NCBI RefSeq assembly: GCF_003269035.1
Contig: NZ_QLTK01000002.1
Location: forward strand, 372,001 to 436,000
Source of the DNA: Paraburkholderia bryophila
Lineage (GTDB): Bacteria > Pseudomonadota > Gammaproteobacteria > Burkholderiales > Burkholderiaceae
Length of the DNA: 64,000 nucleotides
Direction: 5' to 3'
Positions 63,932 through 64,000 of the stretch are shown one piece after another; the stretch's first letter is position 1, and the number at the start of each line of letters is the position of its first letter. The notes under the pieces were generated by a model. It worked only from the letters and a program-made list of their open reading frames with translations, had not been told where the DNA came from and did no database searches. Both the position numbers and the translations under genes were made by a program.

Positions 63932-64000
63932 TTACTTCGAAAACTGATCCGGGATATCCGTCACACGACGCTGCGATAGATGGTTCATCCATTCCGTCTC
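63932..64000 (-). CDS. C-terminal end of a leftward gene (partial)
   Basis: The minus strand is open from the window edge to a TAA at 63932 and reads ETEWMNHLSQRRVTDIPDQFSK. It ends 28 bp before a good terminator, which supports a real gene end. Too short to identify. Confidence 0.55.
   Translation of the reverse strand, partial: ETEWMNHLSQRRVTDIPDQFSK

Overview
The window reads as chromosomal DNA of a GC-rich beta-proteobacterium, most likely Paraburkholderia or Burkholderia. This rests on the conserved runs rph-rdgB-hemW and yicC-gmk-rpoZ-spoT, a Burkholderia-type trimeric porin, a DUF2968 protein, and strong third-position GC bias that produces long antisense open frames. No rRNA, insertion sequence, prophage or CRISPR array was found. 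Four tRNA genes are present: Ser-TGA, two Arg-ACG and Thr-CGT.

1-11.4 kb is mostly housekeeping. It holds a Gln-rich unknown protein, tRNA-Ser, the leftward operon rph-rdgB-hemW, the rightward set yicC, gmk, rpoZ, spoT, an unknown protein, two tandem tRNA-Arg genes, greB and a leftward porin.

11.4-25.3 kb is a looser stretch. It contains a candidate small RNA beside the porin, a cold-shock gene with a long leader, a DEDDh exonuclease-GIY-YIG fusion, a secreted chorismate mutase, a UvrA2-like ATPase without the UvrB-binding domain, two small proteins with good ribosome binding sites (49 and 60 aa), tRNA-Thr, fbp, a higBA toxin-antitoxin pair with an inverted-repeat operator, pepN and a DUF4136 lipoprotein. 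A perfect 27-bp hairpin follows.

25.9-45.7 kb is the main accessory region: a rightward aryl polyene (APE) biosynthetic cluster. It encodes a chain-length-factor-like ketosynthase fragment, acyltransferase, two acyl carrier proteins, a membrane protein, an AMP-ligase fused to a dehydratase, a glycosyltransferase fused to an LpxL-type acyltransferase, an aromatic amino-acid ammonia-lyase, thioesterase, LolA-like carrier, MMPL exporter, three full ketosynthases, a dehydratase and a ketoreductase. Most genes overlap by 1-17 bp. Two related exported proteins, a methyltransferase and a protein with flavin-dependent halogenase motifs follow. Together they suggest an aromatic acid made by the lyase, activated on an ACP, elongated to a polyene, possibly methylated or halogenated, and moved to the outer membrane.

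45.8-53.6 kb is a leftward purine catabolism set (xdhA, xdhB, xdhC, an adenosine/adenine deaminase, guaD) that would convert adenine and guanine to urate. 53.9-59.0 kb holds dsbB and a leftward catabolic-looking set (DUF2848, MFS transporter, GntR regulator, amidase) of unknown substrate. 59.2-64 kb holds a CPA2 antiporter, a class I glutamine amidotransferase-like hydrolase with a very long disordered N-terminus, a DUF2968 protein, and the last codons of a leftward gene cut by the window end.

All calls come from reading the sequence; no database search, alignment or folding program was run. Family names come from recognised motifs and general knowledge of the families.
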